DNA from: Varroa destructor
Lineage: Eukaryota; Arthropoda; Arachnida; Mesostigmata; Varroidae
Reading direction: 5' to 3'
Assembly: GCF_002443255.2 (NCBI RefSeq)
Contig: NW_019211458.1
Location: 40,331,170 to 40,395,169 of the forward strand
DNA: 64,000 nucleotides
This document shows, one piece after another, positions 26,801-39,219 of this stretch (within the stretch, counting starts at the first letter, position 1; every line of letters starts with the position of its first letter). The notes under the pieces are model-generated. The model was not told the origin of the DNA, did no database searches, and was given only the letters and a program-made list of their open reading frames with translations. Both the position numbers and the translations under genes were made by a program.

Positions 26801-29309
26801 CACGTTTTTGCTCTCACTTCAATCGGTGACAACGATGACGAAAGCAATCCAAACTATTAGACCGCTACCCAGCTGGGCATCAGGTTGTAGCGTGTAAGGC
26901 ATACATCGTACATGTGCATATAACACTTATTGCGGAGAAAACCATGTATCTAGTGAATATCGTCACTAACAATTTTTCTCTACGTTCTCTTTTTCATTGT
27001 AGGATTCGTTGGATGGTTGAGCAAGGCCTTATAAATCGTTGGCTATACTCACAGTACGGTGGCCTAGATGAGTGCAGGGCAATGACTAAAGCAGGTGATC
27101 CTGTCAGAGCCTTAAATCTTAAAGCAACTCAACCCATGTTCTTAGTCTGGCTGTCCGGCTTACTCATCAGCATTTTTCTTGTGTTGGTCGAAAGGTGAAG
27201 CAAGTGTAACTATTATGCCTCTCGCGGTTGTCTACCTTAAAAAAATAAGGGAACAATATTATGGATTGGAAGATTATAGTCGAATTGATATAGGGCAAAT
27301 TGCAGCGGGTCAATAGAAACATGCTATCGAAATAGAAAGAAGTCTAAATGTTTGTATTGTTCTTGTCGAGTAAAGGAACGCAGCTTACAATTTCCAAATA
27401 GTCAACTGAATATGACATCGGAAAAGTTTTTCATTACTTATTATCATGGTAATACAGTTTCAATTGCGCCTTCGGTTAGAAATTAACTGGAGGAAAAGAT
27501 GTGTGCATATTTCTACTACTGACTAATGCTTTTCCTAACTATTTTGTCGGGAAGCACACCATGCAGATAATACCCAATCAGAAGAGGCAAAGGGAAAAAC
27601 CCGGTAACATCGACTGCCCAGTTTCACATGGGGAAAGCAAAATATCGTAGCGGCTGTAACTTCATACACCGATGCCTCAGTCCGAAATAACGTTTGCAAA
27701 CATAATAGTGTCACTCTATCGGCGATACATCCGCTAATGCTATGATAAAATGCCCAACGTCATTTGAAGAGCTTTAACGACAATAACAAGAGGCAACGTA
27801 ACGGACGTCAATTATTGTGAGAGAAGCTTACCCAACACATAGTTAGACGAAGATCGGGGGAAGAGGGGTGGTATTGTTTTTGGCGATGGTCCATCCAGTA
27901 GATCTGTCTGGAGAAACATCGAATGCAGTCGGAAATATCACACTTCTAAGCCTAGCAGTGAAATTATACTCTAAGCACATAAATGATCTAGCCGAATCTC
28001 AAAGTTGGCCGTACGGCTTCAGAGCAATAGAAGGCAAAAGCAATGCGTTGCTAGCGTCCACTTTTATAACTATATGCCAGTCGATCATGATTTTATATGA
28101 TAATAGTTAGGTTAAGTTATTTGTGTACGGATCGAGGATTTAAGTGTGTACAATGAACCGCACGCACTCCAACAAAAAGCCATTAATAGACTGGAACCTC
28201 ACTTTCGTTTTGCACAGAGCAGACGCATTTAGCCAAACTATGATACAACTGCTCTGTCAGCTTATGATTCAGCGTCTGATAGAGGGCTTCTTTATAGGCA
28301 AAGGAAAAACAGGAGACAGGAGCACAAGGTGAATTGCAATCATTCATTCATTCATAGCGTCCAATGAAAATCATTTCTACAACAGTTGTGTCAAGAACGT
28401 GTAGTCAATTCATCGATAGGTACCTAATTAAATTATGGTATGGGTATTTTCTGGTTTTCAGATTTTATTCATTAGCAGGTAGCGCAACTCACAGGTTCGT
28501 AAGCGATTCTTGTTCCGTCTATTCTCATTGTTTCACTCGCTAAGCCCTCAAGTTTTTAGTATCATATCAATTTAATATGCTATAAAAAGTAGGCCAGAAA
28601 TAGAATGTTATTTTCACTTACTGTTTTTACTTAAATTACTGCCGTATATATATATATATATATATATTATGTTTGAAAACTGCGTCAGGCGTTTAGAATT
28701 TTAACTAAAGTTGACATCGTCTGAGACACAAAATGTTGAAAAAATGTAAGGTTGAAGGTTATGAACATTGTTTAGGATGCGCGTGCAAATACAGTTAATC
28801 AACACACGTTTACAGCGCTAGGCTTGATGATACGACTAGCTACGAATAAGGGTAACCAAGCAGATGAATCCAATTCGTTTTACTAATATATATTATGTTT
28901 CACCCTTTTATTCTGGGCGAAAGATAACATAAGACATGAAATTAGCTGTCCATACTCTCATGTCGTCTGTAGATTATGAATAATTTCTACTCAGACCACA
29001 ATGTTCATTGGTATTTTTTTCTGTTTTATCAGGAAAAAAAACACGTCAAAACGGATGTCTTATGATCTGCTTCCTTTAAATGATAATGAAGCGCAAGCAT
29101 ACTATACACGACATAAGCCGATGTCAGGGGTATTGGAAAGGCTTGTCAATCCATGTTTCGATCTATTAGCTAAGCTTCCATTCAGACAGGATACATCGAA
29201 GATGGTTACCTCTTTAACGTATACCCTTTATTTACATAACGAGAGGAATCCATTTTTCTATCTTAAAAAAGAGTCTGCACTGAAATCAAGGCTTAGCAAG
29301 GTCAACTGA
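20855..29309 (+). CDS. Ionotropic receptor (IR/iGluR-type channel), N-terminus incomplete
   Basis: In-phase exons: 22173-22222, 22391-22567, 23061-23222, 23752-23902, 24944-25158, 25273-25374, 25658-25845, 27003-27194 and 29033-29309 (TGA). An upstream exon at 20855-20941 is possible. Order of parts: ligand-binding lobe S1 (LPPWFFSNG, then GPIALTEQRFAAVDFS with the ligand-carboxylate Arg retained); M1 (ALTITIIGISLLSVYF); pore region; M3 (WWLGTIVLMTAYTGHMKA, matching SYTANLTAFL of the family); lobe S2; M4 (FLVWLSGLLISIFLVLVE); and a cytoplasmic tail of about 95 aa. In S2 the acidic residue that contacts glutamate in iGluRs appears replaced by Ser (VIMSSVIVM), typical of IRs that do not bind glutamate. 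No frameshift or stop was found. It is probably a ligand-gated cation channel for chemosensation; the start codon and signal peptide were not located. Confidence 0.88.
26043..26070. repeat. (TA)n microsatellite
   Basis: TA run in the IR gene intron between the S2 exon and the M4 exon. Confidence 0.9.
28645..28668. repeat. (TA)n microsatellite
   Basis: TA run in the last intron of the IR gene. Confidence 0.9.
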
Positions 29310-31421
29310 GAAATAAGGCCCGGCACTAAATGAATTTCCGATAAATCCATAAACTGCTGCCGCTTCACTCCGAATCGAGAACAACCTTGGGCCAACCTCG
29401 AATATCATTAACCTAATGCATGAGGCTATTTTTCAAAAGGCCCGTTATGGTTACGGTAAGTAGTGATAATATAGCCCTTGTAGATACTCATGTTTTGCTT
29501 GCATAGAAAAATATTTCATTTATATATATATATATCTGTAGAGTTCATCTAGATCGAAACTAAAACTATGACTCGGTTCATATTAGTTTTTACTTAGCTT
29601 AAACTTGCCGCGTATACCTTGCCTTGAGGAATCTGCGAGTATCGTTAATATTTGAACACATTCGCTCTCGGCATAAAATGCCATAAACCCAAAATGGTAG
29701 AATTTCCAAGTTCAGGTTGCCAAATTTAAGTAGAGCGTCGCTTTTGCCTCAATTTAGCTATGAGTTTTGTAGCTTATCAACAAAAGCCGTTCGTTTAAAT
29801 CTAAACGTGGAAACTTTTAAATAAATTTATCATTCTACTTTTAACTGGAATGTATATACTTGGAGTACAAGACTCGATATTACACTAGCAGAAACAGTAT
29901 CTATGTGAAAAATTTTCACATTAATGAATATTACATCGTATGTTACTACGCTATCGTAGTTGAGTACGTACGAGCATACAGATAACTTGTTAAATTATCA
30001 CTTAGAAGGTCCTTGAACAGAAGCCAAGATTTAAAGATGGAATTTCTACATATAGAAATGCGGCATAACGGGGGGGTACCTGCAAAATCGGTGATCGGTA
30101 GCAAAGAGCATGTGACATGCGAGGTTGCTAGGAGTTGAATATTCAGTCAAATTAAAGGAGTTGTTATGGACAAAGGGCTCATTGAAGAACATCATGAAGG
30201 TCATCTCGGTGATAGACCTCAGTTATAATGTCCTGAAAATACTGACAATGCCTCTATTATATTAATGCGGACCATTAGTTGTCTAGCTTAATATTTGTAC
30301 ACTACCTAGACAAGAGGACATTCACACGTTAACGCTGAAACGAATACGGCTTTTGTCAATTAATGTAATTTGTCCCGTAAAAAAGTTTGAATGAATTTAA
30401 TTTTTTTGAAATCAATGTAATTAATTTTTGAACAGATTTTAATAGTTAACATTTAGTATTGTAGGATTATTATACAGGATTATTTTTTGGAGAGCTTCAA
30501 AGTAGATTTAGATTTTTTAGAAGATAATACGCTTTAAAGATTGAGTGAACATGTTTAGTTAATAGCGATACGATTTAAACTGCCTCATCCTCTTGACAAC
30601 TTTGTTGTCAAGGTATTAACCTTTTTAGAAAGATTGTTAAGGAATATCCTGTAAGGCCTCTAATGATCAACGTTATAACGGCCACATTTAGGAGGGTGGA
30701 TGGGGATAGAAGGTGCCAAACAATGTTGATTGCATAATTTTATAGTAGCATCGGAAATAGAAGCTCGCTTTTTCCTATTCAACAATAAATTTTCCTCTGC
30801 CGTTACTACATGGTTGATCAAGGATATCTTGATTTATTTATATAAGCTCTTCGAGGCACGTTCGAAGACAAAGTGGTTTAGGTATTGGATCTGCGAACAT
30901 TCGTGTCCACAGCTACTTTACATTGGGAAGACGTATTTGGTGTCCCGAATTTGTAGACCAGTTCTGTCTGCATACGAAGGCCGTATGAAAGGACCTTAAG
31001 AACTCTGAGCCAATGAACTTGATCTATCTGTTTCGCCTACCTTGAAAGCTCCTGTTTTCTTTTGAATGTTAAAATTTCGTTATTGTTTCACACCAATTTC
31101 AGAACGTTTCCCCAGTGGCAGCTTTAAGAGGACATCTATCTCCTCGGATATATTATGATTCAAATTAGTAGCAATTAATTAAATACTGACAATAATGGAT
31201 TAGGGTTGTTTCAACGGCCGTGACAACGGCTAAATTCACTCTTCTATCCTTTGAACATAACAGGGAACGTCAATTTATATTATAAGACAAATATGTTTTT
31301 CTTATATTACAAGGAAAAGCGCTAATATCAATATATACATACATGTTTATATAAATTCATTCTTTCGTTAAGGTAGATATAGCTCGGTAAGTATGTGCCT
31401 AAGTGAGTCGTTGACGCCACA
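29310..31421. other. Spacer between IR gene and ABCA fossil
   Basis: No supported gene. A short TA run lies at about 29519-29535. An 89-codon frame at 30730-30999 and a short open stretch after a TTTCAG acceptor at about 31102 match nothing I know and have no in-phase partners. Confidence 0.45.
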
Positions 31422-33630
31422 ATGCAATCTTCTTATTACACGTGTTTAGCACCTGCACCGATCGAGGAACGCAGATTCCTCGATGGCTGCGTCTCTCCAG
31501 CCGACATTTTGCAAACAACTAGGCGTGCTGCTGTGGAAAGATGTTTGGGTATCAAAAGATCGCCTACCGGAACTCTTCTTGAGTTCCTAATCTCTCTGGA
31601 ATTGATTGGTATGCAATTCATTTCCTATAGAGTTGTATTCCATTAGATCACACTCGTTTATTCATACTTCCGCACCTTTCACTTTGTTTTAGATTCGTAC
31701 CGGAGTTCATGCGAAAATTTTATCTAAGCGCGATCCTATAGAACAGCTTCGTAAAAGCCAGTCTTTGTGCTGGCTACGTTGCCACTATAACACCAGCTTG
31801 CACATGGGAGGACCAAGCGGTATCACTATGTCGATTTACATTCACGACATTTCAGACCGCCATCCTTCAGAAGTAGCAGTAGCAATGGATGTGAGCAAAT
31901 CTGGGATCAGGGACTAGGTCAAAGGTTAGGATCCTGTACTTAGTCCCATCCTAGATTTAAAGAGTTGATATAACAAACCACACAAAGAGCTGATGGACCA
32001 AGTCACATAGACGTTTACGAACCACGATCAATTTCAAACGTATATGCTCAAAACAGGCAAAACGTAGGTAAACACGTGCATTATATGCGATTAAGTGGAA
32101 GTGGATAGGACCGAGCACACGGTTTTTAGATGCTCAGCCCTGCGGGACATCCGACAGGAGTTAGCACGGGAAATGGCATCATAGGTGACGATCAAGGACG
32201 GGTTCGAAGGTATGATAAGAATGAAAACAACGTTGATAGCGGGTTCAGTTTTCCTCGAAAGAATCATGAGGAGGAAAGAAGAGCTGAAAAAAAGCACGTA
32301 GAAGAATACTAGTTGACATGAAACAAGCGTAGAATGCTGGCGGCTGCCTTGTTCCCTCCTCGAGAACCCCGAAGTAATGCGAGAAACGGTGCGTAACCTT
32401 TGCGTGTCGTCACAACGGCGGATCGTGCTTTAGTGGGTACTAGTTTAACCAACGGCCAAACCTTCAGTGGTCCCGAGAGGTCCGTTAACTGAGTCTCACA
32501 GTTGGGCTTCAATTATGGATTACTGGGGAATTAGCTCCAGGTGTTCCAATCGTGCGTAAATACATTCGGCCATACTTCCTTAAAGTTTGAAATACTGAAA
32601 ACGAGCTGAAAAACTACTGGACATTTTCCTTAAGTACTTTTTACGAGTTTAGAGAAGACGAGCGTATGCTAATAACCACTGGGCTCTAACCACATGTAAG
32701 ATGCACCTCAGGATGAAAGAATTACTAGTATGCTGCATTCTCCTACAGGGGTCTTGGTTTTTCTTCGAAGTCAAAATACCGAATTTGTAAACCCGAATGG
32801 TTCTCTTTGGAATAATAAGACTACATACGGCAGTTTCGCAGTACTGCGTGCAAGCCGGAGTTTCCTAAGCAGCCAACTTATTAGTGGAAATACTCGTGTG
32901 CTCATCACTCCAGAAACGAACTACACTGAAAATGTCGTTCAGGAAGCCTTTGCAGATTGTTAGTACCTACGGTAACAACCCACACGAAAACCGCATGTTC
33001 AATAGACGTATAGCGGTAGAAATATTTCTGTCTAAAAAGACCTGGTCTCACGTTAACTTCATCTCTAGCACTACGATGCATCACTTTATAGGTACAAAGC
33101 TTAAGATACAGGTTAAGAAAAGCAGAGTTAACGACAAAGCAAAATGGGACAGGGTCAGATTATTAAATTACTTTTGGCATTTGCTCCAGGAGAGCAATGG
33201 CTTCTTTGGGCATCCGCCATGATTAATTATAAACTATATGAAAATGGTAGTGTGCGTTTGAAATAGCCATCGAAATAATACGATTGAGTACAACGTATTT
33301 TTCGCATTCGCCCCTCTCGTTATCTAGCATGTACATGGACATACATATGCCTCTTTCTGTGGAGTGTCTGTGGGGCGCTTAGGCATTCTGACAGTCGTGA
33401 ACTAAAAACAATCTTAGAATAACATCTATATTTATATATATTTAAGAGAGCACAGTGTTAATAACACAATACTTGATAATAATTGGATCAATTTATGCCT
33501 GCAGCCGGACTTTCGAGTGAGTCACTCAAAGATGCGAATGAGCTCAACAACGAGCTCAAGAAAGGTAAAATGGCGCTTGCAATTGAATTTAGGAAGATGG
33601 ACAAGAGAAACCTTAGCTATAACGTAGCTT
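31422..33630 (+). pseudogene. ABCA fossil: TM1 and first ectodomain exons
   Basis: 31422-31608 ends with GIKRSPTGTLLEFLISLELI, matching the family's 'KR..P..TLLE.LLPL' first membrane segment. 31693-31890 is open for 66 codons and starts IRTGVHAKI as expected after TM1, but its phase does not match the previous donor, so it is doubtful. 32749-32958 reads NTRVLITPETNYTENVVQEA (family: YAPNT-like ectodomain motif). 33505 onward reads GLSSESLKDANEL and KMALAIEF (family: VLAAVVFE). The junction 32958/33505 is in phase. Confidence 0.7.
32045..32330 (+). mobile_element. LINE (non-LTR retrotransposon) 3'-end fragment
   Basis: Between ABCA exons, the plus strand reads C-I-I-C, a stop, then RTEHTVFRCSALRDIRQEL, the C-x2-C...H-x4-C motif found at the C-terminus of R1/jockey-like LINE polyproteins. 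About 45 nt later it reads SVFLERIMRRKEELKKS, the usual charged end of such proteins, with a frame change between the two. Stops and the lack of any upstream reverse transcriptase show it is a 5'-truncated, decayed copy. The clade cannot be fixed from this piece. Confidence 0.65.
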
Positions 33631-34995
33631 AAAGTGAAGGATGCCGAAGCATTGGTTGGTGGTAAAACATAAGGCAAATCTATTTACCACCAACTCGAAC
33701 ATTATAGTTGTATTTAAGTAAGAAAAAATACAGTAATTGAATTTCTATTGGTAATGGAATTGGTAGATGTACTTTTTCAAACTCGTTAACGATTAAATCA
33801 TCTGTAATTAAAATAAGGCAGCTTCGTGTCTAGCAATGCGTACTGATGCGTGCACAACTTACGCAATGATTTTTTAGACACAGTGTACATGCGTAGATAA
33901 ACGTTAGGTGCGTCTTATTCTATCCAACGTGGGACCAGTGTGAAACAAAACGTCTGTTCTGCACCCCAGTAAGGGTTCAAGGCATAGGGATAGTAAGGTC
34001 TTGCCTGAACTATTATGACATCGGAGTTTGACCTGTAGGTAAACTTAACTAAGATTTAGTGGAACTGACAGACGCTCTGGAAAAGGCACATATTATATAA
34101 TATAGTAAAGTTAAATTATTGAAGGCCAAAATCGTCTCAGTCTATCGAATAGACACGCGAAGACTTGCTTGTTTTTGCTGGCTTCCTGTTGCGGCCGCAA
34201 TTTCTCATATATGCGCATTTTTCCCTTCGTTTATGTATGTTGTATAGAAAAAGGTACAAGTTAGAAAGGGAAAGCCATTTTCGACACAAGGTAATGATGC
34301 TATAGTGGATCCATGAATTTTCCAATATTCAAACCTGTATGCGCCACATTTAAACATAGCATGCCCACCTGTTCCCTATAACACTTGTACGATATGATAC
34401 TAACCATCTCCTCGCTACAAAGTTGCGCCCGTATTGATCACTGTACTTTTCTATTCGTTGATTTAATATACGTAAACTCTACGGATTTACGTGCCTCGAT
34501 TCCTGTACTCGAAATGGCTAAATGGTCGTTCGTTTAGCGTAGCGTGGACCCTGTTCGTCGTACGATATATTCGACAGATCGTTCATGGTAAACATTCACG
34601 AATAAGGGTCTGTTGCATTCGATTAGTTATTCCCTACTTCTATAATAACAGTGTTTTTATTTTTCATTTGTTCGCTTCGACAGGCAATATAAACAATTCC
34701 ATAAAGTAAAATATCAACATTTAGTGTTTACTATCGGTTGACATAAAACGAATCCCGGAACGATTTCTCAATGGGTTCTACGAAAATCTAGACTTTGAAT
34801 AAATTTAATACAGACACTTGGTTCGCGTGAATGATTCCATCAGTGATTTCATAGTTTTCAGTTACACTAGTTTTTCGTCTACAGAGTAAAATTGTCTAGT
34901 AATTTTATGAGTTTATAGCGGCATGGTCGACATAAATATAGTCCTCATTTGTGTACATATCTGATTATTTCTATCTATTAACGAGAGATCGTTTG

Positions 34996-36530
34996 TCGTT
35001 TCGATATGATCTTTTGGCAATTTAAAGAGTATCTTCGCATGATGAGACTGTCAGGCTGGGCGTACGTGTTCTTTAATGAATTCGTCACGATGCTGCTGGG
35101 ATTAGTCGTAGTCGTCATCGTATTTACTAGGCTTTCGGCCTGCTCGTTACGACCCAACGCTTTTGAAATATCTCTGTCATTCATGACATAATCAGAATGA
35201 CAGGGACCTTTTAAAAACAGTTAAAAAAAAATTACCTACTGTCAGATAGCTTCATGAGTGCTATTGGAACTAGTGTAGAAGTGAGTGCCATCCGTATGTG
35301 GATACACTGCAGAATGGCGGAACGTCGTATTTAATATTTGAAAAGCGACGCTAGGGATCAAGCAGTGTAACATTTCGCGCAACTTACAAGTTACCGACAT
35401 CTGTATATTTGTAGGACCGAGTTTGAAATCTCTTGCCATTAATGGTAAACCGGTAGATGTATACTACTAATCAGATCAGAAATTTACCATGCGACACCCC
35501 TAACTGAATTGAAAACATTATTAAATAAAGAAAGAAAGTTGGTTATGTTTTGAGGTAATTAACGATATTAAGTATCAGACGTTGCTAAGCTAGTCCTTTT
35601 AGGTTGACGTTCTAGAACCATTGTTTATCCGTCTGTTTTTCAGGCTCCTCTTCGAAGGGGACAGACGGTTCTTACAAATTCGGATCCTTCCTTATTCCTT
35701 TACACTGTGTGCAGTTACTGCCACGTTATATCTTATATTTCTCACAATTAGATCCATTAGAGGCCGTTAGTAGTCTATTAAAAAAGGAAGAAAATTCGTT
35801 TGAACTTAGCCCTACAAGCTTGGCAAAATAACTATTGTAAAATGCTATACGACACGAAAGAAAAAAAACATCGGTATAGTAACACCTCCATTAAATACAA
35901 CAGAACCATCAATAGATATACGTGTGGTATTCGACGCACTTGTCAGTATCCTGTGCCGGCTTCTTTCGCTATTTATGTTTTTTGACATTTTGGACTTCGT
36001 CCAGCAGAGCCGATACCGAGAGATTTCGAGATCAACAAAGCCACTAAGCACGCTATTTATGCCGAACTCCGAACTGTATTGGTTTTTCAAGCTCATTATC
36101 TTCTGTGAGGCTGTCGCTATCTTTTGAAGACCATTAGTTTATGAATATTTTTTCTATAACTTTCAAAGCTATAATTATAACATATCACCATACGGCAGGG
36201 AGCCAAACACCCGCTGTTGTTCCGAGGGATTCTGCGAAGCGGTAATTCTTAGAATGAGTGGCACAGAATCAATGAAATATGTGGTTTGCAGATATATTTT
36301 CTTAGGGAATAACGCGGATTTGTAATTACTTTGCATACAGTCAGACGTGGGCGCTCAGTAGCCAACGCTCTACGAGGCAGCGATCCTCGAAGGTAACATT
36401 GTCCTGGATGTTGCTATGGAAGCGCTGTTTGCAGCGTGCTGCATTTATGGACCTACCTTGACAACGTGTGGCCATGGCAGATCGAAATACCTAAACATCC
36501 CCTATTTCTCTTTAAAGTGGGCGAATCAGG
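34996..36530 (+). pseudogene. ABCA fossil: TM2-TM6 exons
   Basis: 35006-35170 reads FKEYLRMMRLSGWAYVFF, matching the family's 'KEYMRMMGLS.W' entry to the second membrane helix, then a hydrophobic helix. 35642-35750 reads QTVLTNSDPSLFLYTV (family: SRSDPSLVLAFLLCFAIS) before a stop. 35924-36127 reads SLFMFFDILDFVQQSRY and KLIIFCEAVAI (family TM5 and following loop). 36341-36530 carries LYEAAILEGNIVLDVAMEAL, then, after a frameshift, YLDNVWPWQIEIPKHPLF (family: WYLD.VFPG.YG.P.PWYF). The order and spacing are those of ABCA TMD1. Confidence 0.8.
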
Positions 36531-37104
36531 AGGTACGAAGAGAAAATTCAGCCTACCAGGTCTTATGACTATTCATCTGTACATAAAAACCTTTGAGTAT
36601 ATTTAATAACATAAAAATTTTACCTGCTAACTCGGTCAAAGGTTGTGAATTGGGCTTCTGCTTGGGTAAAAAATGATTTTACAACTAAGTACACCCGCAC
36701 GCAGTAAATGCTACCGTTTAATGTCTTTGGCACTTTGGCTTATTTCTGTTGTTACTTAGTCTATACCTACATAGTATGATTACTCCGAGACAGATAGGAG
36801 GCAAGTAATTCATATAATATAACAATGATATGTACATTGCTTTAGAGTTCCACAAGGTGGGTTGGGTGCCGTGACTGATATTGTTGCCAGAAAGGTATTT
36901 ATTCGACATTTACGCTCTGACAAAAATCTTGATAATCTCAGTGTGTTATGTGTGACACTCTAATGTAATAGCAACATTTTAACTGCTTAACAGTTCATCT
37001 GTAAAGCTCAATGAAGTTTTTATTGTGAGTGATTCTATCCAAGGAATAGACAACACGTTAATTAAACGAGTGATGCCAATAATAACGGTTCGTTATGTCA
37101 CATT

Positions 37105-38830
37105 ACTAGTCTACAAGAAATCCTACTCAATAAAAAAAAGTCTCCTGATTTAATCGATATCGAGGAAGAAACAGACTCGTGGGATCTATTTGAAAAGCAT
37201 TTATCGAATCGTGCGCTGCCAACTGTACCGCTTCAAAAAGTCCATAAATCCAAAATTTTACATTTTCAGTCTACTTTTGAAGTAGGATGTTCGCTTCTAA
37301 TTCTGTTAACCTGCATGACAGCATCTTCTTTGTTCTGCGAGATTGCCGTTATCGTCTTGTTCAGCTCACAAGATACTAGCCTTCTTTGGTTCAGGCATCA
37401 AGGATGGCCGTATCAACTGGCGAAGAGTCTTTTTTCAAACGCCTCGTATTTGTGTTCCATTAAAATATCCGAAAAAGCTCCAAAGAACTTTCTAATGGAA
37501 ACCAACAGAACTTCGACCGCAACTTAACATCTATGATTGTATCAAATTGGCGACGCAAGTTATTTGTATCTAGGACATTGGCTAGTGTCTTCGGCTTATA
37601 CAGTGATGAAAATAATAACAATAATACGATGGTAACCCAATGAATTTAGGTTACAATGTGTCTGATGCATTCAGGACGTGTAAGGCACGCTTCTGCGTTA
37701 GCTTGAAGATGTTTGGGAGCGAGATCTGAGTCGTACTTGGGCACAAGGGCGCAGAGAAAACTACCATAATGGACGTCCTTACCGGTGAAGTATAGCTATG
37801 ATACTAATTGTACCAAAAAAAGAAGCAATATTTGGATAATTTGTCAATAGAAGTGTCCGATGCGTACCTTCAGCGTGCGATGTCGCAACCTAAGGAAGGA
37901 CATAGTTTCCGGTTTCGATCTGACGCACAGTCGAAACAATACTATGAACGCAAATTATTGTCGACAGAGTGAATCACGCTGTCACCCCCCATCGGTCGTC
38001 TATACTTCGGGGTAACATAGGTATTTTATTTGCATTTTAGCTTACTTGAACTTTATTGATACACATGTCGGGTCTCTTTCCTCCTAACTTTACGTTAACG
38101 GATACGGGCATTCAAAAGAATACAGTACTGGCACGCCATGGGGTGGCATTTTGTGTATCAAAATCATTTATTTTGGTCGTATAAGATTACATTCTGACTG
38201 ACTTATTAGTCCACGTTTTCTCGTAGTTCCCGTCGCTATTGTAGCGTCTGCAAATACTTTATTCAAAGATGCTTTACTCTAAGATAAAGAGGTTATTCCT
38301 ATGAAACTACGTTAATTAACTGTTCACTATTCCAAAAGATTCGTGAACATCTTCTGTTCTTTGGCCACATCAAAGGTGCAACCATTGCAGCCGTTAGAGA
38401 GGCGACGGCTGAGCTAGTGAGAAAATTCTAGCTAAAGCCCAAAGTGGACGTTCTTTCCAAGAAATTATCACGAGGAATAAAGCGAAAACTGTCGACTGCC
38501 AGTGCGCTGATTGGGGGAAGTTCGGTGCATTTACTTAAATAATTAACAAACGACGTAGCTTCGAACGCTTTCAAGTGAAGCATGTGCATGTTTTTCATTG
38601 AACAGTAAATCGGCATATCTTTTGTCAACCTTTAAGAGTTAATTAACGGACTTTGTCTACTGCTACGATGGGGTTTTTAAGACAGGCGATAATCCTGGAT
38701 GAGCCAATAGCAAGAATGTGTCCTCAGTCACGACGAATCTTGCAAGACCTTCATCGAGAAAAGACAATCTTGCGATGGAACAAGTCGATGTATTGGGCGA
38801 CCCATTACCTTTCTTTCAGCTGGAAGTATG
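37105..38830 (+). pseudogene. ABCA fossil: NBD1 exons
   Basis: 37105-37527 is open for about 140 codons: acidic linker, DLFEKHLSNRALP (family FE.EP), then the strand before Walker A. The Walker A site itself reads TCMTASSL where GHNGAGKT is expected, with the flanking Leu-Leu and Leu-Phe at exactly the usual spacing. A frameshift follows, then FFQTPRICVPLKYPKKL (Q-loop). 38339-38524 reads REHLLFFGHIKG, an in-frame stop, then LSRGIKRKLSTASALIGGSS (signature, normally LSGGMKRKLS). 38686 onward is in phase: AIILDEPIARMCPQSRRIL (Walker B intact, D-loop Asp lost), then MEQVDVLGDP in another frame. Confidence 0.85.
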
Positions 38831-39219
38831 ATATGCTCTGGATCGTTCGTTATCTAAAAAAAAGAAATACTTAATAAGATAATTAGTTATCTATTCTCAT
38901 CTCCCCCTTAGATAGTCACCGTAAATCCCATGTGGTTCGAATGTAGGGGTTAGGTTTATATTGAGAGATGACATGCACTACAAATATTATGTCTATGCTG
39001 GAGCCTGGTAAGCTTGTTTACTTTGTTTCACTGAAGATGATTGAGTACAGGGGGAATTGTTTGTTGCTTAAGAATAGTCATGTATAATAATGTTGTTTAC
39101 GCCGATAGCGACGCGCTATAGGATGCGTGTGATCAACGAACGCTGATATGAGCGCTGTATTGGTGAAGTGGCAAGACGTTTTGTAGGAGGTTTCGTTGCG
39201 ATAGAAGCTGCTATGAGGT

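Noticed and set aside
31693..31890. 66-codon open segment with good splice sites, considered as ABCA exon 2
   Set aside because: Kept only as doubtful: its open frame does not match the phases of the flanking exons, and the in-phase reading is full of stops.
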